64,000 nucleotides of DNA from Nostocoides japonicum T1-X7. GTDB lineage: Bacteria > Actinomycetota > Actinomycetes > Actinomycetales > Dermatophilaceae. Shown here one piece after another: positions 18,252 through 26,754 of this stretch (position 1 is its first letter; each line of letters opens with the position of its first letter). A program made the translations under genes and the position numbers. The stretch is from positions 239,976 through 303,975 of the forward strand of contig NZ_HF570958.1 of NCBI RefSeq assembly GCF_001046855.1, given 5' to 3'. A model generated the notes under the pieces. It saw only the letters and a list, made by a program, of their open reading frames with translations, was not told the DNA's origin and ran no database searches.

Positions 18252-19130
18252 ATGACCATCTGGCTGGACCAGGACAGCGTGATCGTCGTACAGGGCATGA
18301 CCGGCGGGGAGGGCATGAAGCACACCCGCCGGATGCTCGCCTCCGGCGCGCGCGTCGTCGGCGGCGTCAACGCACGGAAGGCCGGCACGACGGTGGACAT
18401 GGACGGCACGACGCTGCCCGTGTTCGGCAGCGTCGCCGAGGCGATGGACGAGACCGGGGCGAACGTGAGCGTCGGCTTCGTCCCACCGGCGTTCACGAAG
18501 GACTCGGTGATCGAGGCGATCGATGCCGAGATCCCGCTCACGGTCGTGATCACCGAGGGGATGGCGGTCCATGACACCGCGGCCTTCTGGGCGTATGCGG
18601 CGGGGAAGAAGACGCGCATCGTCGGCCCGAACTGCCCGGGCGTGATCAGTCCCGGGGTGTCGAACGCCGGCATCATTCCCAGCGACATCACCAAGAGCGG
18701 GCGGCTCGGTCTCGTGTCGAAGTCCGGGACGCTGACCTACCAGCTCATGTACGAGCTGCGTGACGTCGGCTTCACGACGTGCGTGGGGATCGGCGGGGAC
18801 CCCGTCGTCGGCACGACGCACATCGACTGTCTCGAGGCCTTCCAGGCGGATCCGGACACGGATGCCATCGTCATGATCGGCGAGATCGGCGGGGACGCCG
18901 AGGAGCGGGCCGCCGCCTACATCGCGGAGCACGTGACGAAGCCGGTCGTCGCATACGTCGCCGGGTTCACCGCCCCCGAGGGCAAGACGATGGGTCACGC
19001 GGGGGCCATCGTCTCCGGGTCGTCCGGCACCGCGCAGGCCAAGAAGGAGGCCCTCGAGGCGGTCGACGTGAGGGTCGGCAAGACGCCGAGCGAGACGGCA
19101 CTCCTCGTGCGCGACGTCCTCGCCGGCTGA
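18252..19130 (+). CDS. sucD: Succinyl-CoA synthetase alpha subunit
   Basis: A 292-aa protein with the CoA-binding Rossmann domain ([18 protein letters not shown], about 14-30). Other family marks are the conserved [11 protein letters not shown] (about 127), the CoA-ligase strand [10 protein letters not shown] (about 156) and the phosphohistidine segment [16 protein letters not shown] (about 246-261) containing the catalytic His. It pairs with SucC. The 86-base gap after sucC contains no other gene. ATG 18252 has the purine-rich GAGGGCAGGG just before it. It must not be confused with the clostridial gene also called sucD, a succinate semialdehyde dehydrogenase; the phosphohistidine motif settles that. 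Confidence 0.94.
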   Translation: MTIWLDQDSVIVVQGMTGGEGMKHTRRMLASGARVVGGVNARKAGTTVDMDGTTLPVFGSVAEAMDETGANVSVGFVPPAFTKDSVIEAIDAEIPLTVVITEGMAVHDTAAFWAYAAGKKTRIVGPNCPGVISPGVSNAGIIPSDITKSGRLGLVSKSGTLTYQLMYELRDVGFTTCVGIGGDPVVGTTHIDCLEAFQADPDTDAIVMIGEIGGDAEERAAAYIAEHVTKPVVAYVAGFTAPEGKTMGHAGAIVSGSSGTAQAKKEALEAVDVRVGKTPSETALLVRDVLAG

Positions 19131-19149
19131 CCCGGGAGGCCGGGGAGGG

Positions 19150-19989
19150 GTGAAGGGGTACGTGGACCAGACGACAGCCGGGGCCGTCCGCGCGGACGAC
19201 GGGACGCGGCTCGCATACCGCGAGAAGGGGACGGGCGAGCCGATCCTGTTCGTCCCCGGCCTCGGCTACGCGTCCTGGAGCTGGGAGCCCCAGCTGGAGC
19301 AGCTCGGGGATCGTGCCCGGGTCATCGCGATGGACAACAGGGGGACGGGGACGTCCGACGCCCCGCCCGGGCCGTACACCATCGAGACGATGGCGGAGGA
19401 TGCCCTCGCGGTGAGCCGGGTGGTCCCCGGACCCGTCCACGTCGTCGGGGCCTCGATGGGCGGGTACATCGCGCTCACGCTCGCCCTGCGGCACCCGAAT
19501 GTCGTCACGTCGCTGACCCTCATCTCCACGACGAGCGGCGGTCCGGGGTGCACCCCGGTCCCCGATGCGACGCTCGAGGCCTGGGCGACCTCCGACCGGG
19601 TGAGTCCGCAGGAGTATGCCCGGGCCACGATGCCGCTGTCGTTCGCCCCCGGGTGGACGACGCGGCACCCCGCCGAGTTCGAGCGCCTGCTGCGGATGCG
19701 GCTGGAGCATCCCACGTCGTCCCGGGCCTGGGCGGCCCAGTTTGCGGCGGCCGCGGCATACCTGGAGGCGGGCGCACCGGAGGGGGAGGTCGACGTCCCC
19801 GTGCTCATCGTCCACGGCACCGAGGACCGCGTGGTCCCGTACGCCAACATGGCGCATCTCGCGCGGCGGCTCCCGTCCGCGACCCGGCTGACCCTCCCGG
19901 GGGCGGGCCACCTGTGCTGGATCGAGGAGGCCGACCGCGTCAACCAGGCCATCGAGGCCCACGTGCTCTCCTCGAGTGCCAAGGATTGA
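19150..19989 (+). CDS. Alpha/beta hydrolase
   Basis: A 279-aa soluble hydrolase. The oxyanion region is LFVPGLGYASWSWEPQ (about 35-50), the nucleophile serine is in VGASMGGYIAL (about 101), the acid is in VHGTEDRVVPY (about 223) and the histidine in GAGHLCWIEE (about 252). It resembles 3-oxoadipate enol-lactonase-like esterases and some PHA-oligomer hydrolases. GTG 19150 has GGGGAGGGG just upstream; GTG 19162 is possible. It sits 19 bases after sucD at the right end of the block bounded by the rnpB copies, so a hydroxyacid-ester role is plausible but unproven. Confidence 0.7.
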   Translation: MKGYVDQTTAGAVRADDGTRLAYREKGTGEPILFVPGLGYASWSWEPQLEQLGDRARVIAMDNRGTGTSDAPPGPYTIETMAEDALAVSRVVPGPVHVVGASMGGYIALTLALRHPNVVTSLTLISTTSGGPGCTPVPDATLEAWATSDRVSPQEYARATMPLSFAPGWTTRHPAEFERLLRMRLEHPTSSRAWAAQFAAAAAYLEAGAPEGEVDVPVLIVHGTEDRVVPYANMAHLARRLPSATRLTLPGAGHLCWIEEADRVNQAIEAHVLSSSAKD

Positions 19990-20050
19990 CGGACGGAGAG
20001 TCCTTCAGTCCACGCGTCGGCGTCCGGTCCCGCGGCCGTATGCTGGGGCC

Positions 20051-20439
20051 GGATGAGTCGGCCAGGCGGTCGCGTCAGGGCTTCGGCCCTGCCGAGGAAC
20101 GTCCGGGCTCCACAGGGCAAGGTGGTGGCCAACAGCCACCCGGGGCGACCCGCGGGACAGTGCCACAGAGAACAGACCGCCGTCCGCACGGCCTCGGCCG
20201 GACGGGCGGCAAGGGTGAAACGGTGGTGTAAGAGACCACCAGCGACCTGGGTGACCAGGTCGGCTCGGTAAACCCCACCCGGAGCAAGCTCAGACAGTGT
20301 GCGTTCGAGGGCGGCCCGTCCGAGCACACGGGTAGAGCGCTGGAGGCGGTCGGCAACGGCCGTCCTAGATGGATGACCGCCACCGCGCCGCCGGCAACGG
20401 CGACGCGGGACAGAACCCGGCGTATCGGCCGACTCATCC
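20051..20439 (+). ncRNA. rnpB: RNase P RNA, bacterial class A
   Basis: The RNA subunit of RNase P, which removes 5' leaders from tRNA precursors. The P1 stem is a perfect 13-bp pair, GGATGAGTCGGCC (20051-20063) with GGCCGACTCATCC (20427-20439). Conserved core elements appear in order: GAGGAACGTCCGGGCTCCAC (CR I), AGAGACCACCAGCG, GGTAAACCCCACCCGGAGCAAG in part (CR III), TAGATGGATGACCGCC (CR IV) and GACAGAACCCGGCGTATCGG (CR V, which includes the tRNA 3'-end contact region). A -10 box TATGCT (20039-20044) lies six bases before the start; no good -35 is seen. The 5' end is partly duplicated at 324-358. Confidence 0.97.
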
Positions 20440-20582
20440 ACTGTCAGGTGTCTGTGAGAGTCGGCAAACGGCTCACGCGCGGTCGCCATGGCGTCCCCGA
20501 GTGCAATCGTCGTCGTGTCGACATGAGCGAGGATCGGTCGATGCAGACCCGTACACGGATCAGGAACCAGGAGAGACACGTC

Positions 20583-21320
20583 ATGACCCCCGACGAGCCC
20601 GCCGGCGAGATGTCCGTCACCGAGCTCGCTGCCTACATCGACCACTCGGTGCTGAAGCCTGAGTTCACCCCCGCGGACATCGCCCGGGAGGTGGAGAACG
20701 GCTGCCGTTACGGGTGCTGCACAGTGTGCATCAACCCGTGGGCGATCGAGATAGCGGCGGGGCTGTGCTCCGGGAGCGACACCGGGCTGTGTGTGGTCGT
20801 GGACTTCCCGTTCGGGCTGTCCACGACGGCCTCGCGGATCGCGCAGACGAAGGACGTGCTCGCCGCAGGAGTGCAGGAGATCGACATCGTCGCGAACTAC
20901 GGCCTGCTGGGAGGTGGGCGGGCCGACCTGGTCGAACAGGACCTACGAGCCGTGACGGAGGTATGCCACGAGGCACGGGTACCGGTGAAGGTGATCCTGG
21001 AGACCGACGCGCTGACCATCGCACAGATCCAGGCGGGGGCCGCGGCCGCCATCGCCGCCGGTGCCGACTTCATCAAGACCTCCACCGGCTTCTACACCGG
21101 CACGCCACAGCACGCGCAGACCGGTGCCTCCGACGACATGGTCCGCATCTTGATCGCCGCGGCCGCCGGGCGCGTCAAGGTCAAGGGCTCCGGCTCGATC
21201 CGAGACCGTGACCACTTCCTCCGCCTGATCGATGCCGGAGTCGACCGCTTGGGCATCGGGTACCGCTCCACCCCGGTCGTCCTCGGAGTCACCGAGGATG
21301 CCGCCACCATAGGCAGCTGA
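20583..21320 (+). CDS. deoC: Deoxyribose-phosphate aldolase, divergent
   Basis: A 245-aa TIM-barrel aldolase. The N-terminal YIDHSVLKPEFT motif, the catalytic aspartate in EIDIVANYG (about 100), the Schiff-base lysine in DFIKTSTGF (about 160) and a second lysine in RVKVKGSGSIR (about 197) are all present. It splits 2-deoxyribose 5-phosphate to glyceraldehyde 3-phosphate and acetaldehyde in nucleoside catabolism. The phosphate loop reads GSGSI where most DERA enzymes have SGGI-type sequence, so it is divergent and could act on a related sugar phosphate. ATG 20583 has AGGAGAG about 9 bases upstream. No other nucleoside genes adjoin it. Confidence 0.82.
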   Translation: MTPDEPAGEMSVTELAAYIDHSVLKPEFTPADIAREVENGCRYGCCTVCINPWAIEIAAGLCSGSDTGLCVVVDFPFGLSTTASRIAQTKDVLAAGVQEIDIVANYGLLGGGRADLVEQDLRAVTEVCHEARVPVKVILETDALTIAQIQAGAAAAIAAGADFIKTSTGFYTGTPQHAQTGASDDMVRILIAAAAGRVKVKGSGSIRDRDHFLRLIDAGVDRLGIGYRSTPVVLGVTEDAATIGS

Positions 21321-21619
21321 CCCCGACAGCCGCTCCGGTCGAGCGCCCGCGCCGATCGAGTACCGGACCGCCAACTGGCCGGCTGGGCGGTGGTGCTCAG
21401 GCCCCGATCGGGTGCCAGACCGCCACCTCTCCGTCACACCGGTCGGACGATGATCGCAGTCGCGTCAGACGACGACTGCAGTTGCGAGCCATGTGGTCCG
21501 GTGCGATGGTTCTTGAAGGCCAGAGGTGGCTGGGCGCGAGACTCGTCGGGTGGGTCTGTATCCCCCGGAAGCCGATCCGCGGGTGAGACATTTCGAGTCG
21601 TCGACATGGAGGTCGCGAC
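21321..21619 (+). other. Intergenic region before the glycosidase gene
   Basis: About 300 bases with no supported ORF. The only clear element is the GGAGGT ribosome site (21607-21612) of the next gene. No tRNA, hairpin terminator or repeat was recognised. Confidence 0.4.
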
Positions 21620-23764
21620 ATGGGTGAGTCAGGCGTACGGCGCGGGCCGGTCTCGGTGCGCGCGGTGGTGGTGGCCACGGTCGTCGCCGTCACGGGCGGC
21701 CTGCTTCCGCTGGCCGGTACGACGAGCGCGTTCGCGGCGCGGCTGTCCGCCGCCAACGCGGCGCCGCTGTCCGGTGCGAGCTGCGGGACGTCGACCGACA
21801 CCGAGTATGCGCAGGGCACGACCGCGGCCGCGATCGGCTGGGCGGGCAACACCCAGGCGGTCGTCGCCTGCCTGAGCGGCAGCTTCGTCGTGAAGAACAC
21901 CGGCACGCTCTACGGCTACGGCGTCTACAACGGCAGCAGGACCACCTGGGCCAACGCCGAGGGATATCTCCCCGCGCTCGTCACCGGCTTCCGGTCCGGT
22001 GCAGCCAAGGTCAGCATCACGAACTTCGGCGACGAGGTGCGCATCGGCGGCAAGGACTATGTCGCGATCTACAGCCGCGTCTCGGTGACGAACCCGACGG
22101 CCACGCCGATCACGGTCGACCCGCAGCCGACGACCGGGCTCGTCGCCCTCAACAAGCCCACGAACGAGGTCGCACCGCACAGCACGGTGCACCACGACTA
22201 CGCCGTGTTCTCCGACGAGTTCGGAGGCACCCAGGCATACCCCTCGGCGGCCCGGCTCGCGGCGGCCGGCAGCTGGCGGGCGCACTACGCGCACATGCGC
22301 TCCTACTGGAACGCGCAGCTGCGCGGCCTGGCCCAGATCAGGCAGCTGCCCGACCCGACCCTTGTCGACGCATACCGCACCGGCTTCATCTACACCCAGA
22401 TCACCCGCGCCGGCACGATGCTCAAGACCGGCGTCAACGGCTACGACAAGGAGTACAGCCACGACGTCGTCGGCATCCTCGCGAACATGCTCAACCAGGG
22501 GTTCCGCACCGACGGGACGACCACCGCACTCGACCTGCTGCTGAGGTTGCGCGACGTCGTCGGCCCGCAGGCGCAGTACGACGACGGCATCTGGAAGTAC
22601 GCGTGGCCGTGGGCGATCTACCTGCAGAAGACCGGCGACCTCGCGAGCGTGAAGAAGAACTTCGCGACGCCCGGCCCGCTCGGTGACGCCGACCAGCCGA
22701 GCATCAAGGACAGCGCTCACGCGATCGCCGCGGCCCGGACCGGTCCCGGCGGCATCATGGAGAACACACCGGACATCGACGCCGACGGCTACTGGACCAT
22801 CGACAACTACTCGGCGCTGATGGGCCTGGCTGCCTACCGGTGGCTCGCCCAACAGGTCGGGGACAAGACCGAGTACACCTGGGCCTCGGGCGAGTACAGC
22901 AGCCTGCTCGGCGCGGTGAACCAGACCCTGACCGCCACCATCACCACGTACGGCCTCGACTACCTGCCGTGCTCGATGGTCGAGCCCAACGACGACAACC
23001 GGTGCTCGAACCCCAAGGACGCGAACTGGGCGGCCCCGTTCCTGTTCGGACGCTGGGCGTGGGACGGGTACCTGTTCGACGCTCCGGTCAACGGCCCCGG
23101 CATCGACCTCATCGACTCGACCTACGACTACGGGTTCGGCCGGCTCGAGGGGCTCCTACCGCCCAACACCTACGGCGGCTACGGCGACACCGACTACAGC
23201 ACCGGCTACAACGCCGGCTACGGGGAATGGGGGCTGGCCGGCGACACGCACCGCGACCAGGCCATCCTGGGCTACCAGTTCATGATCAGGAACACCCAGA
23301 GCGGCCCCTACTCGTGGTGGGAGAGCGTGGAGGCACCCGACCCGGCCTCACCATGGGTCGGCAGCCACCCCAGCGCCGGGGCCGGGGCATCCCCGCACGC
23401 CTGGGGTTCGGCTGATGCCAACCTGGCGCTCATGGCCTCGCTGGTCGCCGAGCGCGGTGACGGTACGCTCATCGTCGGCCGCGGCGTGCCGAACGCATGG
23501 GTGCGCACCGGCAAGGACATCCAGGTGACGAACGTCCCGATCACCGGCGGTCAGCACCTCGGCATCCGGGTGACCACGCAGGGCCGCAGGGTGACACTCA
23601 CCCTGACCGGTCACCATCCGTCCGGACCCGTGCTGTTCCAGCTGCCCGCCTTCGTCGGCAACCTCACCTCGACGAACGCCGGCGCCATCGACCCGGCCAC
23701 CGGAACGGTCACGCTGTCCGCGACGACTCGGTCGGTCACGGTGACGATGGCGAAGACCGTCTGA
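21620..23764 (+). CDS. Secreted six-hairpin glycosidase-like protein
   Basis: A 714-aa exported protein. The signal peptide has a basic start (MGESGVRRGPVSVR), a hydrophobic core (AVVVATVVAVTGGLLPLAG) and a likely cut after TSAFA (about residue 39). After a beta-rich N-terminal domain (about 60-230) comes a long alpha/alpha toroid with many Trp/Tyr and acidic residues, such as YDDGIWKYAWPWAIY (about 315) and DYGFGRLEGLLPPNTYGGYG (about 508). This fits six-hairpin glycosidases (GH15/63/65/95-like). The C-terminal 80 residues are a small beta domain. Probably cleaves an extracellular or wall glycan; substrate unknown. GGAGGT (21607-21612) supports the start. Confidence 0.72.
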   Translation: MGESGVRRGPVSVRAVVVATVVAVTGGLLPLAGTTSAFAARLSAANAAPLSGASCGTSTDTEYAQGTTAAAIGWAGNTQAVVACLSGSFVVKNTGTLYGYGVYNGSRTTWANAEGYLPALVTGFRSGAAKVSITNFGDEVRIGGKDYVAIYSRVSVTNPTATPITVDPQPTTGLVALNKPTNEVAPHSTVHHDYAVFSDEFGGTQAYPSAARLAAAGSWRAHYAHMRSYWNAQLRGLAQIRQLPDPTLVDAYRTGFIYTQITRAGTMLKTGVNGYDKEYSHDVVGILANMLNQGFRTDGTTTALDLLLRLRDVVGPQAQYDDGIWKYAWPWAIYLQKTGDLASVKKNFATPGPLGDADQPSIKDSAHAIAAARTGPGGIMENTPDIDADGYWTIDNYSALMGLAAYRWLAQQVGDKTEYTWASGEYSSLLGAVNQTLTATITTYGLDYLPCSMVEPNDDNRCSNPKDANWAAPFLFGRWAWDGYLFDAPVNGPGIDLIDSTYDYGFGRLEGLLPPNTYGGYGDTDYSTGYNAGYGEWGLAGDTHRDQAILGYQFMIRNTQSGPYSWWESVEAPDPASPWVGSHPSAGAGASPHAWGSADANLALMASLVAERGDGTLIVGRGVPNAWVRTGKDIQVTNVPITGGQHLGIRVTTQGRRVTLTLTGHHPSGPVLFQLPAFVGNLTSTNAGAIDPATGTVTLSATTRSVTVTMAKTV

Positions 23765-23897
23765 CCGGCCCCGCGAGGCGCTGCATCGTCAGGAGCATCT
23801 CCCAGTGATGCGGATGCCCGCCCTTGGGCCGGTGCTGGTTGCTCTTCCCTGCGGATTCGTCGTTGCGAAGCGATCACCCCGCATGACGCGCTGACGC

Positions 23898-24128
23898 TCA
23901 GGCGTTCGGATCCGGCTTCTGCCGGCTGCCTCGCCGACTCGCGTCCCAGAGGAAGACGAGCAGGAACGGGAAGGGCAGGAGGGTGCAGAAGAGGGCCAGG
24001 CTGATCGGAGTGCGGCCGAACCAACGGATCAGGACGGCCGGTGTGGCCCTGGCGTAGAGGTAGACGCCCACTCCGATCACGAGGAAGACGACGGCGCTGA
24101 CAGGGTTGACATGGAAGGTGATCTCCAT
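23898..24128 (-). CDS. Small membrane protein
   Basis: A 76-aa protein with two transmembrane segments: about 8-25 (VSAVVFLVIGVGVYLYA) and about 40-58 (LALFCTLLPFPFLLVFLW). The loop between them carries Arg and Trp, and the tail is basic (DASRRGSRQKP). ATG 24128 is chosen because hydrophobic sequence starts at once and a purine-rich AAGGGG precedes it; a longer frame to 24230 is less likely. It lies 117 bases after the permease gene on the same strand. No family was recognised. Confidence 0.6.
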   Translation of the reverse strand: MEITFHVNPVSAVVFLVIGVGVYLYARATPAVLIRWFGRTPISLALFCTLLPFPFLLVFLWDASRRGSRQKPDPNA

Positions 24129-24245
24129 GGCCCTGGTGCCCCTTCCGTCGGCTCGCCACGTCCGGATCGCCATCACACTGTATGCCGCGCATGGACTCCG
24201 GACCGGGCGCGCCTCCGTGAGGAGACGCACCGCGGGACCGCGCCG

Positions 24246-25910
24246 TCAGGTAAGCGAGACCAGGAGAGTGCCCACAGCGCACGCGATGACGAGTCCGACG
24301 ACGAGCAGTGGTGTCCCGAACCTCGTGAACTCGGCTCGGGTGTAGCCGATCGGACCGATGACCATGAGGTTGGTCTGGTGGGCGAACGGGTTGAGGAAGG
24401 TGAACGAGATGCAGGTGCCGACGAGCGCGAGGAGGATGACCGGGTCCATCTGGACATCTACGGCCACGGCGATCGCCACCGGGGTGAGGATGGCGGCCGC
24501 CGCCGCGTTCGAGACCACGTTGGTCAGCAGGACGGTCACGATGCCGAAGACGACGATGACGAGCGCGGCACTCCCCGCGACGAGGCCCTGGATCGTGTGG
24601 GCGAGCACGTCGGCGAGCCCGCTCTCGAGCACGATCACGCCGAGGCCCACGGATCCGGCGAGGATGCCGAGCATGTTCCCGTCGAGGGCGCGCGCCGCGG
24701 ACCGGGGTGTCAGGACGCCGGTGAGGACCATGAGGAGCGCCCCACCGACCGAGGTGAGCTCGATCGGGGCGAGTCCGAACGAGGCCGGCAGAACCACTGC
24801 GCCGAGGATCGTCACCGCCTTCCACGTGTTGCGTGGCTGCGGCACGCGGCTCGCCACGTCCTGCCAGAGGGTGACGTACTCGCTGCGGTCGACGATCTCG
24901 GCGCGATGCGCGGCGACGTAGCACGTGGCGCCGGGCACCAGCTCGGTGCGGTGCAGAGAGGTCGTCGTCCTCGCGGCGATGACCTCGATGTCGTCGTCCA
25001 TCCCGAGGTCGTTGAGAGTCCCCGTCGCTCCCGTCCTCACGGACACCGCGAACAGGCGCTGGGCCGACAGCCCGAACACCGGACTGGCCCAGAGGGCGCG
25101 GATGCCGGCCTCCGTCGCCTGGAACACGAGGATGTCGCGCACCGCGATGACGGTCTCTGGGGTGAGCGCATCCCCGTCGCGTCGCACGGACGTCAACCGG
25201 TAGTCGCGAGCCGACCCGAGGCCCAGCTCGTCGGCGGTCCGGTCCGCAGCCAGCGCTCCCTCGCCGATCGGGATCTCCACGTGCCATTCGCGCCGCTCGG
25301 GCCTGGCGAGCCCCGAACCGCGCAGCATCCGGGGCCCGGTGACGATGAGCACGCCGAGACCGGCGAGTGCCACGGGAAGGGCGACGGGCGCGAACGAGAG
25401 CATCGTCATGGTGACGCCGCCGTCGTCGGCGATCCCGGCGATGAGCAGGTTCGAGCTCGTTCCGATCAGGGTGATCGACCCCGTCAGCGTCGTGAGGTGC
25501 GCGAGCGGGAGCATCAGCTCCCGCGCGGGGATCGACCGGGTCTGCTCCAGCTGCTTGCTGGCGGGCACGAGCATGGCGACGATCGGGGTCGTGTTCATGA
25601 GCCCGGATGCGACGCCGAGCGGCAGCGCGAGCCGCAGGGTGGCCGACCGGGCACTCGTGACGCTCATGAGCAGCGCGCGGGTCAGGCGGTCCACGAGACC
25701 GGTCTGCACGATGCCCTTCGCGATGACCAGCATCGCGCCGACAGTGATGACGCCTCCGTTGCTCAAGCCGGAGAACAGCTCGCGAGGCGGGGCGATCCCG
25801 AGCAGGCCGGCGATCACGACCGCCGAACCGAGGGCGATGACCGGAGGCGTCCAACCGGCCGTCAGAACGATGAGCGTGACGACGACCAGTACCGCGGCTA
25901 CGACGGCCAC
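24246..25910 (-). CDS. SLC13-family permease with central RCK_C (TrkA-C) domains
   Basis: A 554-aa membrane protein. About five or six N-terminal helices (residues 1-205) include the family-like VASGLMNTTPIVAMLVPASK and GTSSNLLIAG. A soluble central region (about 215-370) carries two TrkA-C-like folds (for example EIPIGEGALAADRTADEL and TVIAVRDILVFQ), followed by further helices with LTNVVSNAAAAAILTPVA and HQTNLMVIGP. Such proteins carry sulfate, di- or tricarboxylates or other anions with sodium, with the RCK_C part as a regulator. GTG 25910 is the start because AGGAAGGGG lies just upstream. It follows the 66-aa gene by 79 bases, probably one transcript. Substrate unknown. Confidence 0.82.
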   Translation of the reverse strand: MAVVAAVLVVVTLIVLTAGWTPPVIALGSAVVIAGLLGIAPPRELFSGLSNGGVITVGAMLVIAKGIVQTGLVDRLTRALLMSVTSARSATLRLALPLGVASGLMNTTPIVAMLVPASKQLEQTRSIPARELMLPLAHLTTLTGSITLIGTSSNLLIAGIADDGGVTMTMLSFAPVALPVALAGLGVLIVTGPRMLRGSGLARPERREWHVEIPIGEGALAADRTADELGLGSARDYRLTSVRRDGDALTPETVIAVRDILVFQATEAGIRALWASPVFGLSAQRLFAVSVRTGATGTLNDLGMDDDIEVIAARTTTSLHRTELVPGATCYVAAHRAEIVDRSEYVTLWQDVASRVPQPRNTWKAVTILGAVVLPASFGLAPIELTSVGGALLMVLTGVLTPRSAARALDGNMLGILAGSVGLGVIVLESGLADVLAHTIQGLVAGSAALVIVVFGIVTVLLTNVVSNAAAAAILTPVAIAVAVDVQMDPVILLALVGTCISFTFLNPFAHQTNLMVIGPIGYTRAEFTRFGTPLLVVGLVIACAVGTLLVSLT

Positions 25911-25989
25911 GCGACCCCTTCCTGCGCCGATGTCGACGGGACGTCCGCGCCGGGTGACGACATATCGATCCTCGCGGGAGGCACGGCCT

Positions 25990-26190
25990 TCAGTCCTCGG
26001 TCCGGAAGAGGGCGTCCCAGTACCGGGCCTGGAGATAAGTGAGCCCGGGCCGCCGCGCGGGATGGTCCCCGTCGCTCGGCTCGGCGAGTGCGTGGACCGG
26101 CCTCGGGTGATCACCGGGCGGGAGACCGTCCCTTGTCGAGGGTTCCCCGTCGTCCTCGCTCAGCGCCGATCGGTCGTCCTCCGAGGGCAT
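25990..26190 (-). CDS. Small acidic protein, 66 aa
   Basis: An uncharacterised 66-aa cytoplasmic protein beginning MPSEDDRSALSEDDGEPS. The N-terminal half is acidic and probably disordered. The C-terminal segment RPGLTYLQARYWDALFRTED looks like a helix with aromatic residues. AAGGAG sits 7 bases before ATG 26190, which supports translation. It is upstream of and co-directional with the SLC13 permease (79 bases), so it may belong to that transcript. No known domain was recognised. Confidence 0.6.
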   Translation of the reverse strand: MPSEDDRSALSEDDGEPSTRDGLPPGDHPRPVHALAEPSDGDHPARRPGLTYLQARYWDALFRTED

Positions 26191-26354
26191 GTCCGCACTC
26201 CTTCCGTCCTCCACGGATCCGCTCGTCACCCTCGGGGCTGCCGGTCGCTGCGGACGGTTCCGGGTGCCTCCGGCGCCCCGCGCGACACCGTCGTCCGTGC
26301 GGAATACGGAGCAGGGCGTACGCATTCGCGATGTTCCCGAGGCACCCGGCTCCG

Positions 26355-26411
26355 CTACTTCTTCTTGCTCTTCTTCTTGCCCTTCTTGTCCTTCTTCTTC
26401 TTCTTCGACAT
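26355..26411 (-). CDS. Lysine-rich 18-residue peptide
   Basis: A minimal ORF encoding MSKKKKKDKKGKKKSKKK (13 lysines of 18). ATG 26411 has GGGAGGG about 8 bases upstream, a spacing seen at real starts here. The Lys codons are all AAG, the preferred codon in this genome. The stop is TAG. It lies 165 bases upstream of the 66-aa gene on the same strand. Highly basic nano-proteins can bind rRNA, DNA or polyphosphate; which applies here, if any, is unknown. A low-complexity chance ORF is the alternative. Confidence 0.5.
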   Translation of the reverse strand: MSKKKKKDKKGKKKSKKK

Positions 26412-26754
26412 CCGTCAGTCCCTCCCTTCTGGGTGGTCGTCTCCGGGATGGGTCGCCCCGGGACGCCGCGTCTGCGTCGTTCCTTGCCCGGAACGGCGCC
26501 ACGAGCGCCCGGCGGCTGGCGTCAGAGTAGGGGCGCGCCCTCGCCTCACCCCGTGAGTGCCGCAAAACCCATCAACCGCAGCCCATCATGTCGCCGCCGC
26601 GCGGCGTCCCGGCCCGATGTGGACCTCACGACGATGGGTCATGGGCTTCACGACCCGGTCTCGAGGGGCGCCGCGCCATACTCCTCTCGGGTCGTGCCGC
26701 AGGACCGGTCGTGGGATCGAGCGGCACGTTTGTCTGAAGGAGAGACGCGAGACG
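26412..26754. other. Intergenic region before the P-type ATPase
   Basis: About 340 bases between the divergent Lys-rich peptide gene and the ATPase. No ORF with a credible start was found. The AAGGAGAG at about 26738-26745 is the ATPase ribosome site. Promoters for both directions should be here, but no clear -35/-10 pair was recognised. Confidence 0.4.

Noticed and set aside
18252..19130. sucD as succinate semialdehyde dehydrogenase (clostridial SucD), which would also suit a 4HB pathway
   Set aside because: The sequence has the succinyl-CoA-ligase phosphohistidine motif and pairs with sucC; the aldehyde dehydrogenase features are absent.
23765..23897. Small ORFs after the glycosidase
   Set aside because: No start with a ribosome site; composition is as expected for intergenic sequence.
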